Origin: Peptacetobacter hominis
GTDB taxonomy: Bacteria > Bacillota > Clostridia > Peptostreptococcales > Peptostreptococcaceae
NCBI RefSeq assembly: GCF_006861675.1
Contig: NZ_SGJB01000006.1
Span: 1 to 64,000, forward strand
Reading direction: 5' to 3'
Length of the DNA stretch: 64,000 bases
Part shown: in pieces, positions 8,800 through 16,705 of the stretch
Position numbering within the stretch: the stretch's first letter is position 1
Layout of the letters: each line of letters starts with the position of its first letter
Notes under the pieces: model-generated
The model's input: the letters and a program-made list of their open reading frames with translations, nothing else
Databases searched by the model: none
Told to the model about the DNA's origin: nothing
Program-made: the position numbers and the translations under genes

Positions 8800-9486
8800 T
8801 TAAAATATCATTCTGCTTTGTTGATTCTGAAAATCACCACCTTCATTTTCCTTACTTCTTATAAGATATTCAATTGCTTCAGGAAGTTTTCTTTTATGAT
8901 TTACTGTTACTGTACAGCTACCATCTTCTGATACAGGAACAGTTTTCAGAGCCTCACTTAGTATTTCCTTTTCATTCAAAGATGCACTTATTTCACTATC
9001 TACACATATCTCAAGATCTCTTTCTTTGTCTTTTACATGTATTCTATTGAACCTTATAATAGCTTTAGGTTCTATAAGCATACACATCATTTTCAGATAG
9101 AATTCTCTTAGTATATGTTTTTCTGAAAACACCAGGTACTCTATATCACCAAGCAGTATATTTTCAGCATCTTCTTTTGTTATATTTGTTCCTATCGTAC
9201 ATACCTTTCCACCATTTTTCATTACTTTTTCAAGCCTTATATTTTCAATCTCTGTCTCATAGTATCTTATTCTGAATTTTTCACTGAATTCCAGACCATT
9301 TATTTCCTCTTTTAATTCTTCGTTGTGTGGATCATCAAAATAAAGATCTCTTATCGTCATATTTTCACATTCTATTTTTTCATTTCGGTATTTTATTATC
9401 ATATCGAGTCGTCTTGTGAAAACTTCTGACTCCTCCTTATTCATTTTTATTTTCTTTTCAAATTTATATTTAAGATTTCCTCTCAT
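8800..9486 (-). CDS. VTC-domain (polyphosphate polymerase-like) protein, divergent
   Basis: A 228-aa protein covering a whole VTC tunnel domain. Recognisable strands are 'KYKFEKKI' (residues 5-12), 'LYFDD', 'KFRIRYYETE', 'RLEKVMKNGGK' and 'AIIRFNRIHVKD'. Active members use Arg/Lys residues in these strands and a Glu to polymerise phosphate from ATP. Two late motifs are altered. The usual R-x-T-x-D strand reads 'LEICVDSEIS', and the usual E-V-K strand before 'LP' reads 'TVTVNHKRKLP'. It may therefore be inactive or act on another substrate. First gene of the trio with DUF4956 and the ASST-like protein. Confidence 0.8.
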   Translation of the reverse strand: MRGNLKYKFEKKIKMNKEESEVFTRRLDMIIKYRNEKIECENMTIRDLYFDDPHNEELKEEINGLEFSEKFRIRYYETEIENIRLEKVMKNGGKVCTIGTNITKEDAENILLGDIEYLVFSEKHILREFYLKMMCMLIEPKAIIRFNRIHVKDKERDLEICVDSEISASLNEKEILSEALKTVPVSEDGSCTVTVNHKRKLPEAIEYLIRSKENEGGDFQNQQSRMIF

Positions 9487-9640
9487 AATTATCTTCCTCC
9501 ATTTATATTTGATTAATATTTTCTGGATATATTCTATGTATATAATTATATTTCAGCAGCTATTTTTAATCCCCGTAAAAAAAAGGTAAAAATGTGGCAT
9601 ATTTGTAAGAATGATTAAACCCTGTCTATTTTTGTAAAAA

Positions 9641-9675
9641 AATAAGATGTATCCCGAAATTGGATACATCTTATT
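9641..9675 (-). terminator. Terminator of the cdd/two-component operon
   Basis: A 14-bp perfect stem AATAAGATGTATCC/GGATACATCTTATT with a 7-nt loop, followed on the minus strand by seven T residues. It lies just after the histidine kinase stop codon. Confidence 0.92.
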
Positions 9676-9679
9676 TGAA

Positions 9680-11173
9680 TTATTTTATTTTTCTCAGTAC
9701 GATTGTGAATTTTGCTCCACCTTTTTCATTATTTTCAGCGTATATTCTTCCACCATGTCTATTTATAACTTCTTTTGAAATTGAAAGTCCTATACCATGT
9801 TTGCCGTCCTCACCTTTATAGAATCGTTCAAAAATATGAGGCAGATCCTCATATTTTATTCCTTTTCCATCGTCTGATATTACTACTGTTATATTCTTTC
9901 TGTCTTCTCTGCATTCCACAGTTATTTTATTATTTGCATATCTTATACAATTTCCTATGATATTCTCAATAGCTTTTGAAAATTCTCTTACATCACATTT
10001 TATAGGTATCTCGGAATCATCAAACAGACATTCTATTTTTACACCTTTGTTCTGTGCTATTATATTCCTTCCAGAAACACATGAGGATATGATTTCTCTT
10101 AAATCATGCACCTTCATATCGTATTTTTTCATATCGCTGTCCATCTTGGATATATATATTATATCCTCTATCATAGATTTAAGATTCTCACTTTCCTTCA
10201 ATATTACATCCGCCGCATCCTCACTGTTCATAATTTTATACTTTATTGCCTCAGCATATCCGTTTATCGACATTAGAGGTGTTCTGAGTTCATGGGATAT
10301 ATTCTGGAAAAATACTGTTTGTTCTTTATTTCTGTTGTCAAGATATTCAGCACTTTTATTCATAACTTCAGCCATTTCCTCAAATTCTCTATCGCTGAAA
10401 CTGAATTTTCTTCTTTTAAAATCTCCCTTTCCTATATCTTCAGCAAATCCTGAAAGCTCATTTATAGGTTTTGCTATTTTTTCTGATATCATCCCTGATA
10501 CAATAACCGCAAATATTCCTACAACAAACATAATTGTAGCAAGCATTGCATTTATACCATTTATCAGAACAAGATTGTTGGTTATATTCACAAATAATAC
10601 TATATATGTATTTTCTGAAACCGATTCTTCTTTTCCTGATTCTATAGTTGCTTTTACTGATGTAATATAATATTCCGAGTTCTGTGTTTTTATTCTTCTT
10701 ATACCACCTTCTCCGGGAGTTATATTCTCAGACTTCATCACTTCACATATGTTTTCCAATTCATCTATATTTTTCAGAAAATCATTGTTTCTATTAGGTA
10801 ATAACATATTGTAGTTTTCATCTATTGCCATAGCTTCAGCATCAGAATTTTCCTGAGCTATTCTGATTCTATTATTTGTATCTTTTAAAAATCTGAATAT
10901 ACTTGCTTCATCTTCTGAAAATATTTCTGATTCGGTTATTTTATCCTCCGGCCCCTTCATACCCTCGACGTCAATGTTTTTTACAATCAAAGTGGCTTTT
11001 TCAAGCTGATTTTCCGCAGTATTTTCTATATATCTACTTATAAGGATATTAAATGAAACAGATATTACAAGAAAAGCTATTGCCAGAAGCAGTAAAAAGT
11101 TGAAAAGTATTCTGTTTCTTATATTATTATCAAACAACCGCTTTTTACTTAGTTTTTCTTTTATTTTATCCAT
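9680..11173 (-). CDS. Two-component sensor histidine kinase
   Basis: Membrane sensor of 497 aa (start ATG 11173 after GGAGA; a longer frame exists but lacks an SD). Order: TM1 at about residues 22-46, an extracellular sensor of about 150 residues, TM2 at about 202-228, and HAMP. The H-box 'FFQNISHELRTPLMS' carries the phospho-accepting His near residue 295. N-box 'ENIIGNCIRYANN' and G-boxes 'DDGKGIKYEDLP' and 'GIGLSIS' complete the catalytic domain. It starts one base after the response-regulator stop. The signal sensed is unknown; the sensor region shows no known ligand motif. Confidence 0.92.
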   Translation of the reverse strand: MDKIKEKLSKKRLFDNNIRNRILFNFLLLLAIAFLVISVSFNILISRYIENTAENQLEKATLIVKNIDVEGMKGPEDKITESEIFSEDEASIFRFLKDTNNRIRIAQENSDAEAMAIDENYNMLLPNRNNDFLKNIDELENICEVMKSENITPGEGGIRRIKTQNSEYYITSVKATIESGKEESVSENTYIVLFVNITNNLVLINGINAMLATIMFVVGIFAVIVSGMISEKIAKPINELSGFAEDIGKGDFKRRKFSFSDREFEEMAEVMNKSAEYLDNRNKEQTVFFQNISHELRTPLMSINGYAEAIKYKIMNSEDAADVILKESENLKSMIEDIIYISKMDSDMKKYDMKVHDLREIISSCVSGRNIIAQNKGVKIECLFDDSEIPIKCDVREFSKAIENIIGNCIRYANNKITVECREDRKNITVVISDDGKGIKYEDLPHIFERFYKGEDGKHGIGLSISKEVINRHGGRIYAENNEKGGAKFTIVLRKIK

Positions 11174-11174
11174 A

Positions 11175-11873
11175 TTATTTTTCTCCAAGTCTGAAACCAA
11201 ATCCCCATACAGTCTTTATTTCTATATCTGTATCAGCGATTTTTTTTCTAAGTCTTTTTACTGTATCATCAGCTGCCCTCGTTTCAATATCAGCACTATA
11301 TCCCCATATTTCATCCAGAAGCTCATCTCTTGAAACTGCTCTTGTACTATTTTTAAAAAGATACTCAAGTAAACTGAATTCATTTGGAGTAAGATTTATA
11401 TCTTTCCCATTATAATTTACTGTCTTATTTGCAGGATTGATGCATATACTTCCATAGCATAATTCCTCCTGATGTTCATTTGCACTTTCAGATAATCTTT
11501 CTCTTTCCATATCTATTCTTCTAAATACTGCTTTTATCCTCATTATAAGCGCCATCGGACTAAATGGTTTTGTAAAGTAATCATCACTTCCAAGACTTAT
11601 TCCCGTTATATAGTCTATATCCTCACCTCTTGCAGTAAGCATTATTATAGGGACTGTACTTTCCTCTCTTATCTTTTTGCATATCTCAAATCCGTCCATT
11701 CCCGGCATCATTACATCCAGAAGCACCATATCCGGTTCTTTTTCTCTGAACCTTTCAAGTAAAAGCTCTCCATTTTCAAAAGCCTCTACATCATAGTCAG
11801 AACTTTTAAGAAAAGTTTCCACAAGTTCTCTTATATTTTTGTCATCGTCAGCTATATATATAAGCTTTTTCAT
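11175..11873 (-). CDS. OmpR/PhoB-family response regulator
   Basis: A 232-aa DNA-binding regulator. The receiver domain (residues 1-115) has acidic pocket 'DDD', the phospho-Asp in 'DMVLLDVMMPGMDG', Thr in 'MLTARGE' and Lys in 'YFTKPF'. A winged helix (about residues 140-232) follows, with 'LTPNEFSLLEYLFKN' and 'TVWGFGFRLGEK'. The start is the ATG at 11873; the upstream GTG falls in the SD (TAGGTG), which itself overlaps the cdd stop. Partner of the adjacent histidine kinase. Confidence 0.94.
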   Translation of the reverse strand: MKKLIYIADDDKNIRELVETFLKSSDYDVEAFENGELLLERFREKEPDMVLLDVMMPGMDGFEICKKIREESTVPIIMLTARGEDIDYITGISLGSDDYFTKPFSPMALIMRIKAVFRRIDMERERLSESANEHQEELCYGSICINPANKTVNYNGKDINLTPNEFSLLEYLFKNSTRAVSRDELLDEIWGYSADIETRAADDTVKRLRKKIADTDIEIKTVWGFGFRLGEK

Positions 11874-11885
11874 AATATTTTTCAC

Positions 11886-12278
11886 CTACTTTATATCATC
11901 TGCACCAAACGACATCGGAAGCAGACTTTCTATATCTGTAACTAAAACTTCTTTTCCGTTTGAAAGAATAATTTCCGCTTTTTTAGGTATCAGTTCAGAC
12001 AGTACCTGTCTACATGCCCCACAAGGAGATGCAGGAACATCACCCGATGTAACAATTGCAATGGATTTTATATTTTCTTTTCTACATCCATCTGAGTATG
12101 CTGCAAAAATAGCATTTCTTTCAGCACAGCATGTAAGTCCATATGATGCATTTTCTATATTTGCACCTATATAAAATCTTCCGTCATATGTTTCAACACA
12201 TGCACCTACTTTATATTTTGAATATGGAGCATATGCATTATTCTGAGCTTCAAAGGCTTTATCTATTATTTTATCCAT
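11886..12278 (-). CDS. cdd: Cytidine deaminase
   Basis: Converts cytidine or deoxycytidine to uridine or deoxyuridine in pyrimidine salvage. At 130 aa it is the small homotetrameric type. Zinc and catalytic motifs are intact: 'CAERNAIF' (Cys and catalytic Glu) and 'PCGACRQVL' (two zinc Cys). 'GANIENASYG' is the substrate loop. First gene of an operon with the two-component system, its stop codon overlapping the regulator's SD. The link between salvage and signalling may be only transcriptional. Confidence 0.95.
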   Translation of the reverse strand: MDKIIDKAFEAQNNAYAPYSKYKVGACVETYDGRFYIGANIENASYGLTCCAERNAIFAAYSDGCRKENIKSIAIVTSGDVPASPCGACRQVLSELIPKKAEIILSNGKEVLVTDIESLLPMSFGADDIK

Positions 12279-12413
12279 AAAATCATCTCCTGTTACTTTT
12301 ATATATGCATAATTTATCTATTATAATTATAATATCATTATTATCATAATTTTACCTTAACAGCATTGTATAATTACTGTATTTTATATTATCAGGATAT
12401 CTATATATAAAAA

Positions 12414-12445
12414 ATACCCACCATGATTTTAATCACAGTGGGTAT
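12414..12445 (-). terminator. Terminator of the nag operon
   Basis: Stem ATACCCAC/GTGGGTAT with an inner TGATT/AATCA helix, followed on the minus strand by TTTTTTATAT. It lies 35 nt after the nagB stop. Confidence 0.88.
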
Positions 12446-12479
12446 ATCCATGTATAATTTATATTTCCTATATGCTGTT

Positions 12480-13223
12480 TTACATTCTTGTATAATCTTT
12501 TGGATCAAGCTTTGACGCTGCTTTTTCATCAAGAACAAGAACAACATCTTTATGAAGCTGAAGTATAGAAGCTGGAACCATAGGATCTATATCTCCATAT
12601 ACAGTTTTTGCTATAGCATCTGCCTTTGCCTCTCCTGAAGCAAGAAGAACTATTTTCTTTGACTTCATTATTGTTCCTGTACCCATACTTACAGCTTTTT
12701 TAGGTACCTCGTCAGCAGATTCAAAGAATCTTGAGTTTGCCTCTATAGTTGATTCTGTAAGTTCTACAAGATGAGTTTCTTTTTTGAATGCTGATGCAGG
12801 TTCGTTAAATCCTATATGCCCATTCTGACCTATTCCAAGAACCTGTATGTCTATTCCACCTGCTGCGTCTATTTTTGCTTCGTAATCCTTACATTCTTTT
12901 TCAACATCTTCAGCCATTCCGTTTGGAAGGTTATAGTTCTTTATATTTACATGATTAAAAAGATGTTTTTTCATAAAGTAGTCATAACTCTGATCATTTT
13001 CTTTTGGAAGGTTGTAGTATTCGTCAAGGTTAAAGCTTGTAACCTCTGAAAAATCTATCTTTCCTTCATTATATTTTTCTACAAGAGATGCATACATTCC
13101 CTCTGGTGTACTTCCTGTAGCAAGTCCTAAAACTGTATCCGGTTTTAATATAAGCTGTGCAGCAAATATTCTTGCAGCTCTTTCACTCATTTCATCGTAG
13201 TTCTTACATACTAATATTTTCAT
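12480..13223 (-). CDS. nagB: Glucosamine-6-phosphate deaminase
   Basis: Converts glucosamine-6-phosphate to fructose-6-phosphate and ammonia, feeding amino sugars into glycolysis. It is 247 aa, full length for the monomeric Firmicute type. Typical motifs: 'LGLATGSTPEGMYASL' (phosphate loop), 'FNLDEYY', 'GIGQNGHIGFNEP' (active-site Asp/His region) and 'VSMGTGTI'. Downstream of nagA by 22 nt and upstream of the terminator. Induction by GlcNAc via the GntR regulator of the same operon is the expected mode. Confidence 0.96.
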   Translation of the reverse strand: MKILVCKNYDEMSERAARIFAAQLILKPDTVLGLATGSTPEGMYASLVEKYNEGKIDFSEVTSFNLDEYYNLPKENDQSYDYFMKKHLFNHVNIKNYNLPNGMAEDVEKECKDYEAKIDAAGGIDIQVLGIGQNGHIGFNEPASAFKKETHLVELTESTIEANSRFFESADEVPKKAVSMGTGTIMKSKKIVLLASGEAKADAIAKTVYGDIDPMVPASILQLHKDVVLVLDEKAASKLDPKDYTRM

Positions 13224-13245
13224 CTCATATCCTCCAAAATTATAT

Positions 13246-14373
13246 TTATTTATAAACTATATCTCCTGTGCATATAGTCATTTTACATCTCATATTTTCA
13301 TCAAATATTGCAATATCTGCATCTTTACCAACTTCTATGCTTCCTTTTCTATCATATAATCCTATTGCCTGTGCCGGATTTTTTGAAGCAAGATTTATTG
13401 CTTCAACTATTGTAAGATCTGTATTTGTATAGAAATTGTTTACCATGTCATTCATTGCTGATACACTTCCTGCAAGAGCTCCATTTTCAAGTCTTGCAGC
13501 CTTATCCTTGACTATTACTTTCTGTCCACCAAGTGAATATATTCCATCTTCAAGTCCACCGGCTTCCATAGAGTCTGTTATAAGTATAAGTTTATCTTTA
13601 CCTTTGTTGTTTACGACAAACTGGAAAAGTCCTTTGTTTACATGTATTGTATCTGCTATTATTTCTGTATAAATATCTCTTGTAAGTGCAGTTCCTACTA
13701 TCCCAGGCTCTCTGTGATTAAGTCCTGTCTGAGCATTGAAAAGATGTGTAACACTTCCTACCCCGGCATCTACTGCCTTGTTTGCCTCTTCAAAAGTCGC
13801 CTTGCTGTGTCCCATTGATATAAGTATATCTGTACTTCTTTTTACTGCTTTTATAAAGTCAAAGTTTTCGTCTTTTTCCGGAGCTATAGTTATTACTTTT
13901 ATAACATCAGAGTAATCCTTTATAAATGAAAATTCAGGAACTGCTATGAATTTTTTATTCTGTGCTCCTTTATATTCCTCATTTATAAAAGGACCTTCAA
14001 CATGTGAACCAAGTACCTGTGCTCCATTAAGTTTTCTTGTTTTTGCTCTTCTTACTGTCTCAAGAGCTGTATATATGTCATTTTTACCCATTGTCATTGT
14101 AGTAGGAAGAAATCCTGTAACACCATTTTTTGCAACATATGAAGACATTGTTTCTATGGCTTTATCTGTACCATTCATTGTATCTTCTCCACCATTACCG
14201 TGTATATGTATATCTATAAGACCTGGAGATACATAATTTCCTTTGGCATCTATTATTTCACAGTTTTCTGGTATAGAATCTGATATATCCTGTATCTTTG
14301 TATCAAATATAAGATTCTTACCTTCAATTATTCTGTCTTTTAATATAATTTTACCGTTTACAATACATTTCAT
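13246..14373 (-). CDS. nagA: N-acetylglucosamine-6-phosphate deacetylase
   Basis: Removes acetate from GlcNAc-6-phosphate to give the NagB substrate. It is a 375-aa metal-dependent amidohydrolase. 'GLIDIHIHGNGGEDTMNG' holds the first metal His pair. 'GSHVEGPF' (metal Glu), 'SMGHSKA' and 'VTHLFNAQTGLNHREPG' give the remaining metal His residues, and the catalytic Asp is in 'LITDSMEAGG'. The start ATG follows a GAGGGA site. Operon order is nagR-nagA-nagB. Confidence 0.96.
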   Translation of the reverse strand: MKCIVNGKIILKDRIIEGKNLIFDTKIQDISDSIPENCEIIDAKGNYVSPGLIDIHIHGNGGEDTMNGTDKAIETMSSYVAKNGVTGFLPTTMTMGKNDIYTALETVRRAKTRKLNGAQVLGSHVEGPFINEEYKGAQNKKFIAVPEFSFIKDYSDVIKVITIAPEKDENFDFIKAVKRSTDILISMGHSKATFEEANKAVDAGVGSVTHLFNAQTGLNHREPGIVGTALTRDIYTEIIADTIHVNKGLFQFVVNNKGKDKLILITDSMEAGGLEDGIYSLGGQKVIVKDKAARLENGALAGSVSAMNDMVNNFYTNTDLTIVEAINLASKNPAQAIGLYDRKGSIEVGKDADIAIFDENMRCKMTICTGDIVYK

Positions 14374-14395
14374 TTTCTTATCCCTCGCTTTCAGC

Positions 14396-15130
14396 CTACA
14401 TTCCTATATTAAGTTCGTATTGATATTTATCACTTCTTATTATCGAAACCGTATATTCTATAAGAACACCGGCCTCATTATATGATTTTCTCTGTATTTT
14501 AAGAGCAAGCCTTCCTGCATCACATTTAAGTAGCTCTCTTTCTTTTCCTACAAGTTCTATCGGCTCTATTATCTGATCCACAGATTTAACTCTATATCCG
14601 AACTTTTCATCAAGTAGCTCATAAAGAGATCTATTATCAAGCATTCCCTTTGTAATTCCCTCACATATTCTTTCTGATAAATATGCAATCTCATATACAA
14701 AAGGATCGTTTTCTACATATCTAAGTCTCGCTATCTTATAAACATTTTCACTTTTATCCGTTATTTCAAGCTTTTCTCTTATCTCATCATCGGGAATCAT
14801 CATTTCAAATTTAAGTATATCTGTTCTTATTTCTATTCCCTTGCTTCTCATAACTTCAGTAAATCCATTTGCATTTCTGAACTGATATTTTTTCTTTTTT
14901 TCCGCTACAAAAGTACCCTTTCCCTGAACTCTATATAAAAGTCCTTCTGATACAAGGGCATTTATAGCTTTATTTACTGTCATTCTGCTTACATCCTGTT
15001 CTCTGCATATTTCTCTTTCAGGAAGTATCGCTTCTCCCTCTTTCAGCTCTCCTGAAAATATCATATCTTTTATCATCGACTGTATCTGTATATGCAGAGG
15101 TGTAGAGCTGCTTTTATCTATTTTTTTCAT
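14396..15130 (-). CDS. nagR: GntR/HutC-family repressor of the nag genes (NagR/YvoA-like)
   Basis: A 244-aa regulator. The winged helix (residues 5-70) has 'REICREQDVSRMTVNKAINAL' (pieces 'EICREQDVSRMT', 'VNKAINAL'), and the UTRA ligand domain follows (about 90-240). UTRA regulators of nag operons bind GlcN-6-P or GlcNAc-6-P; that ligand is inferred from context. Start ATG at 15130 (SD TAGGTG); the GTG nine bases earlier is in the SD. First gene of the operon it probably represses, with a perfect palindrome on the promoter. Confidence 0.88.
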   Translation of the reverse strand: MKKIDKSSSTPLHIQIQSMIKDMIFSGELKEGEAILPEREICREQDVSRMTVNKAINALVSEGLLYRVQGKGTFVAEKKKKYQFRNANGFTEVMRSKGIEIRTDILKFEMMIPDDEIREKLEITDKSENVYKIARLRYVENDPFVYEIAYLSERICEGITKGMLDNRSLYELLDEKFGYRVKSVDQIIEPIELVGKERELLKCDAGRLALKIQRKSYNEAGVLIEYTVSIIRSDKYQYELNIGM

Positions 15131-15151
15131 ACAACTCACCTATCCATCTTT

Positions 15152-15165
15152 TTGGTATATACCAA
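15152..15165. promoter_or_regulatory. Candidate NagR operator
   Basis: Perfect 14-bp palindrome TTGGTATATACCAA immediately downstream of, and touching, the -10 of the nag promoter. The GGT...ACC core resembles known GntR/HutC (dre-type) sites. Confidence 0.72.
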
Positions 15166-15193
15166 TTATAATCCAATTATACATTTAATTCAA
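15165..15193 (-). promoter_or_regulatory. Promoter of nagR-nagA-nagB
   Basis: The minus strand reads TTGAAT (15188-15193), a 17-nt spacer, then TATAAT (15165-15170), followed directly by the palindromic operator. Divergent from cvfB. Confidence 0.78.
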
Positions 15194-15253
15194 CCTTTTT
15201 AATATTTTTTTGTCCATGTAAATTTATTTTTACAATTACCGGCAGATATATAT

Positions 15254-15259
15254 TATAAT
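15254..15259 (+). promoter_or_regulatory. Probable -10 element of cvfB
   Basis: TATAAT 36 nt before the TTG start. A TTACAA lies 18 nt upstream as a possible -35. Moderate support only. Confidence 0.45.
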
Positions 15260-15294
15260 AGTATCTAGAAATAAAATCGTAAGGAGTGAAAATT

Positions 15295-16140
15295 TTGGTA
15301 AATACAGGTAAACTTAACAGACTTGAAGTTAAAAGAAAAACAGAGTTCGGATATTTCCTTGATGGCCAGACGGGAAATTCATCAGACGATATACTTCTTC
15401 ACAACAAATTTATAAAAGAAGGAACTGAAATAAATATAGGTGATGAAATTGAGGTATTTATATTTATAGATTCCAAAGGCAGAAAAGCTGCCACTATGGA
15501 CAGACCTCTTGCACAGGTTGGAGATATAGCATACCTTAAAGTTGTATCAAATACAGATATAGGTTCTTTTGTAGATGCAGGTTTTCCAAAAGATATCCTG
15601 GTTCCTTTCAAAGAAAAGAAATTTCCTCTTTTCCTTGATGAAAAATATCTTTTCTACATATATCTTGACAAGAGCGGAAGAATTGCTGCAACTACAGATA
15701 TAGACCTTTATCTTTCTACTGATCATGAATATAAAGAAGGCGACACTATAACTGGAATAGTATATGGATTCCAGACAAACAAAACTGCAATGCTTTGTGT
15801 AGATAATAAATTTGCTGCGGTAATCCTTAACAACGAATACTATACAGAACTTGAAATCGGTCAGGTCATGGAAAATCTTAAAGTTATAAAAATATACGAG
15901 GACGGAAAACTTGGACTTACTCCTAGAGCTGACAGAAAAACTGAAATGGATTCCGTTGAATATAGAATTTTAAGTTACATGGAAGGTAACGACGGATATA
16001 TGAGATTCAACGATAAATCAGATCCTAATGATATAAGAATTCTTTTCAATTCAAGTAAGAAAAACTTCAAAAGAGCCCTTGGAGTACTTATGAAAAAAGG
16101 CATTGTATATCAGGACGAAAATGGAACATATCTTAAATAA
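15295..16140 (+). CDS. cvfB: CvfB-like S1 RNA-binding protein (YitL family)
   Basis: A 281-aa cytoplasmic RNA-binding protein built of tandem S1-like OB folds (about residues 1-60, 65-130, 140-205) and a C-terminal winged helix (about 215-281). Typical phrases: 'EVFIFIDSKGRKAATM', 'LVPFKEKKFPL', 'GRIAATTDID', 'VLMKKGIVYQDENGTYLK'. The homologue in staphylococci affects virulence gene expression; here only RNA binding is implied. The start is TTG at 15295, 8 nt after AAGGAG. The in-frame GTG at 15286 overlaps the SD and cannot be the start. Monocistronic. Confidence 0.88.
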   Translation: MVNTGKLNRLEVKRKTEFGYFLDGQTGNSSDDILLHNKFIKEGTEINIGDEIEVFIFIDSKGRKAATMDRPLAQVGDIAYLKVVSNTDIGSFVDAGFPKDILVPFKEKKFPLFLDEKYLFYIYLDKSGRIAATTDIDLYLSTDHEYKEGDTITGIVYGFQTNKTAMLCVDNKFAAVILNNEYYTELEIGQVMENLKVIKIYEDGKLGLTPRADRKTEMDSVEYRILSYMEGNDGYMRFNDKSDPNDIRILFNSSKKNFKRALGVLMKKGIVYQDENGTYLK

Positions 16141-16143
16141 AAT

Positions 16144-16172
16144 AAAAAAGAGCTGAAATTCAGCTCTTTTTT
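16144..16172. terminator. Bidirectional terminator between cvfB and the NUDIX gene
   Basis: Perfect palindrome AAAAAAGAGCTGAA/TTCAGCTCTTTTTT, with T-tracts on both strands. It separates the convergent cvfB and NUDIX genes. Confidence 0.9.
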
Positions 16173-16208
16173 ATTTTATTTGCAGTTTATAATACTTTTC
16201 ATTTTGAA

Positions 16209-16691
16209 TTAATAAAAATCAACAGAATATTTTTTTAGAATACCATCTTCATATTCTATTTTTGCATTGAATATTTTGCCTGTTACAAGCCATTCCATAA
16301 ATATCCTATCGCCATCCCACATATTAAGGTCAAGCACCTTTTCATTTTCAACCCATACAAGCTTACCTTCCGGGCACTCGTTCATTCTTTCCTCAGAAAC
16401 TTCACCTTCAAAGTCTCTGCAGCTGAAGAGAAACATATACCAGTCTTCACCCTCTTTAAAGTCTGGAAATGATATAAGGCCATGATATTTTAATTTATTT
16501 GCAACAAGGCCAGTCTCTTCTGTTATTTCTCTTGAAATACATTCCTCAGGAGTTTCTCCAGGTTCAAATTTTCCGCCTATACCGACATATTTTCCTTCGT
16601 GTATATCATTTTTCTTCCTGTTTCTATAAAGCATAAGTGTCTTTCCATCTTTTTCAATATAGCATATAGTTGTTAATCTAGTTATCTTCAT
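16209..16691 (-). CDS. NUDIX hydrolase (8-oxo-dGTP diphosphatase-like)
   Basis: A 160-aa pyrophosphohydrolase with the full NUDIX box: 'GGKFEPGETPEECISREI' continuing 'TEETGL' (about residues 40-63). The G...E...REx2EE spacing is intact. The N-terminal 'TTICYIEKDGKTLMLYRNRKKND' (pieces 'TTICYIEKDGKTLML') is typical of the MutT/YtkD-like group, which clean oxidised nucleotides, but substrates are hard to predict. Downstream of the U32 gene by 14 nt, so probably co-transcribed. Confidence 0.88.
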   Translation of the reverse strand: MKITRLTTICYIEKDGKTLMLYRNRKKNDIHEGKYVGIGGKFEPGETPEECISREITEETGLVANKLKYHGLISFPDFKEGEDWYMFLFSCRDFEGEVSEERMNECPEGKLVWVENEKVLDLNMWDGDRIFMEWLVTGKIFNAKIEYEDGILKKYSVDFY

Positions 16692-16705
16692 TATTCGCTT
16701 CCCTT

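Noticed and set aside
9957..10670. Long plus-strand open frame of 237 codons opposite the histidine kinase
   Set aside because: Exact antisense of a strongly supported kinase gene, composition Ser/Ile/Phe-rich without motifs, no ribosome-binding site. A shadow of biased codon use.
15286..15294. GTG start of cvfB at 15286
   Set aside because: The GTG overlaps AAGGAG itself, leaving no spacing; TTG at 15295 has 8-nt spacing.
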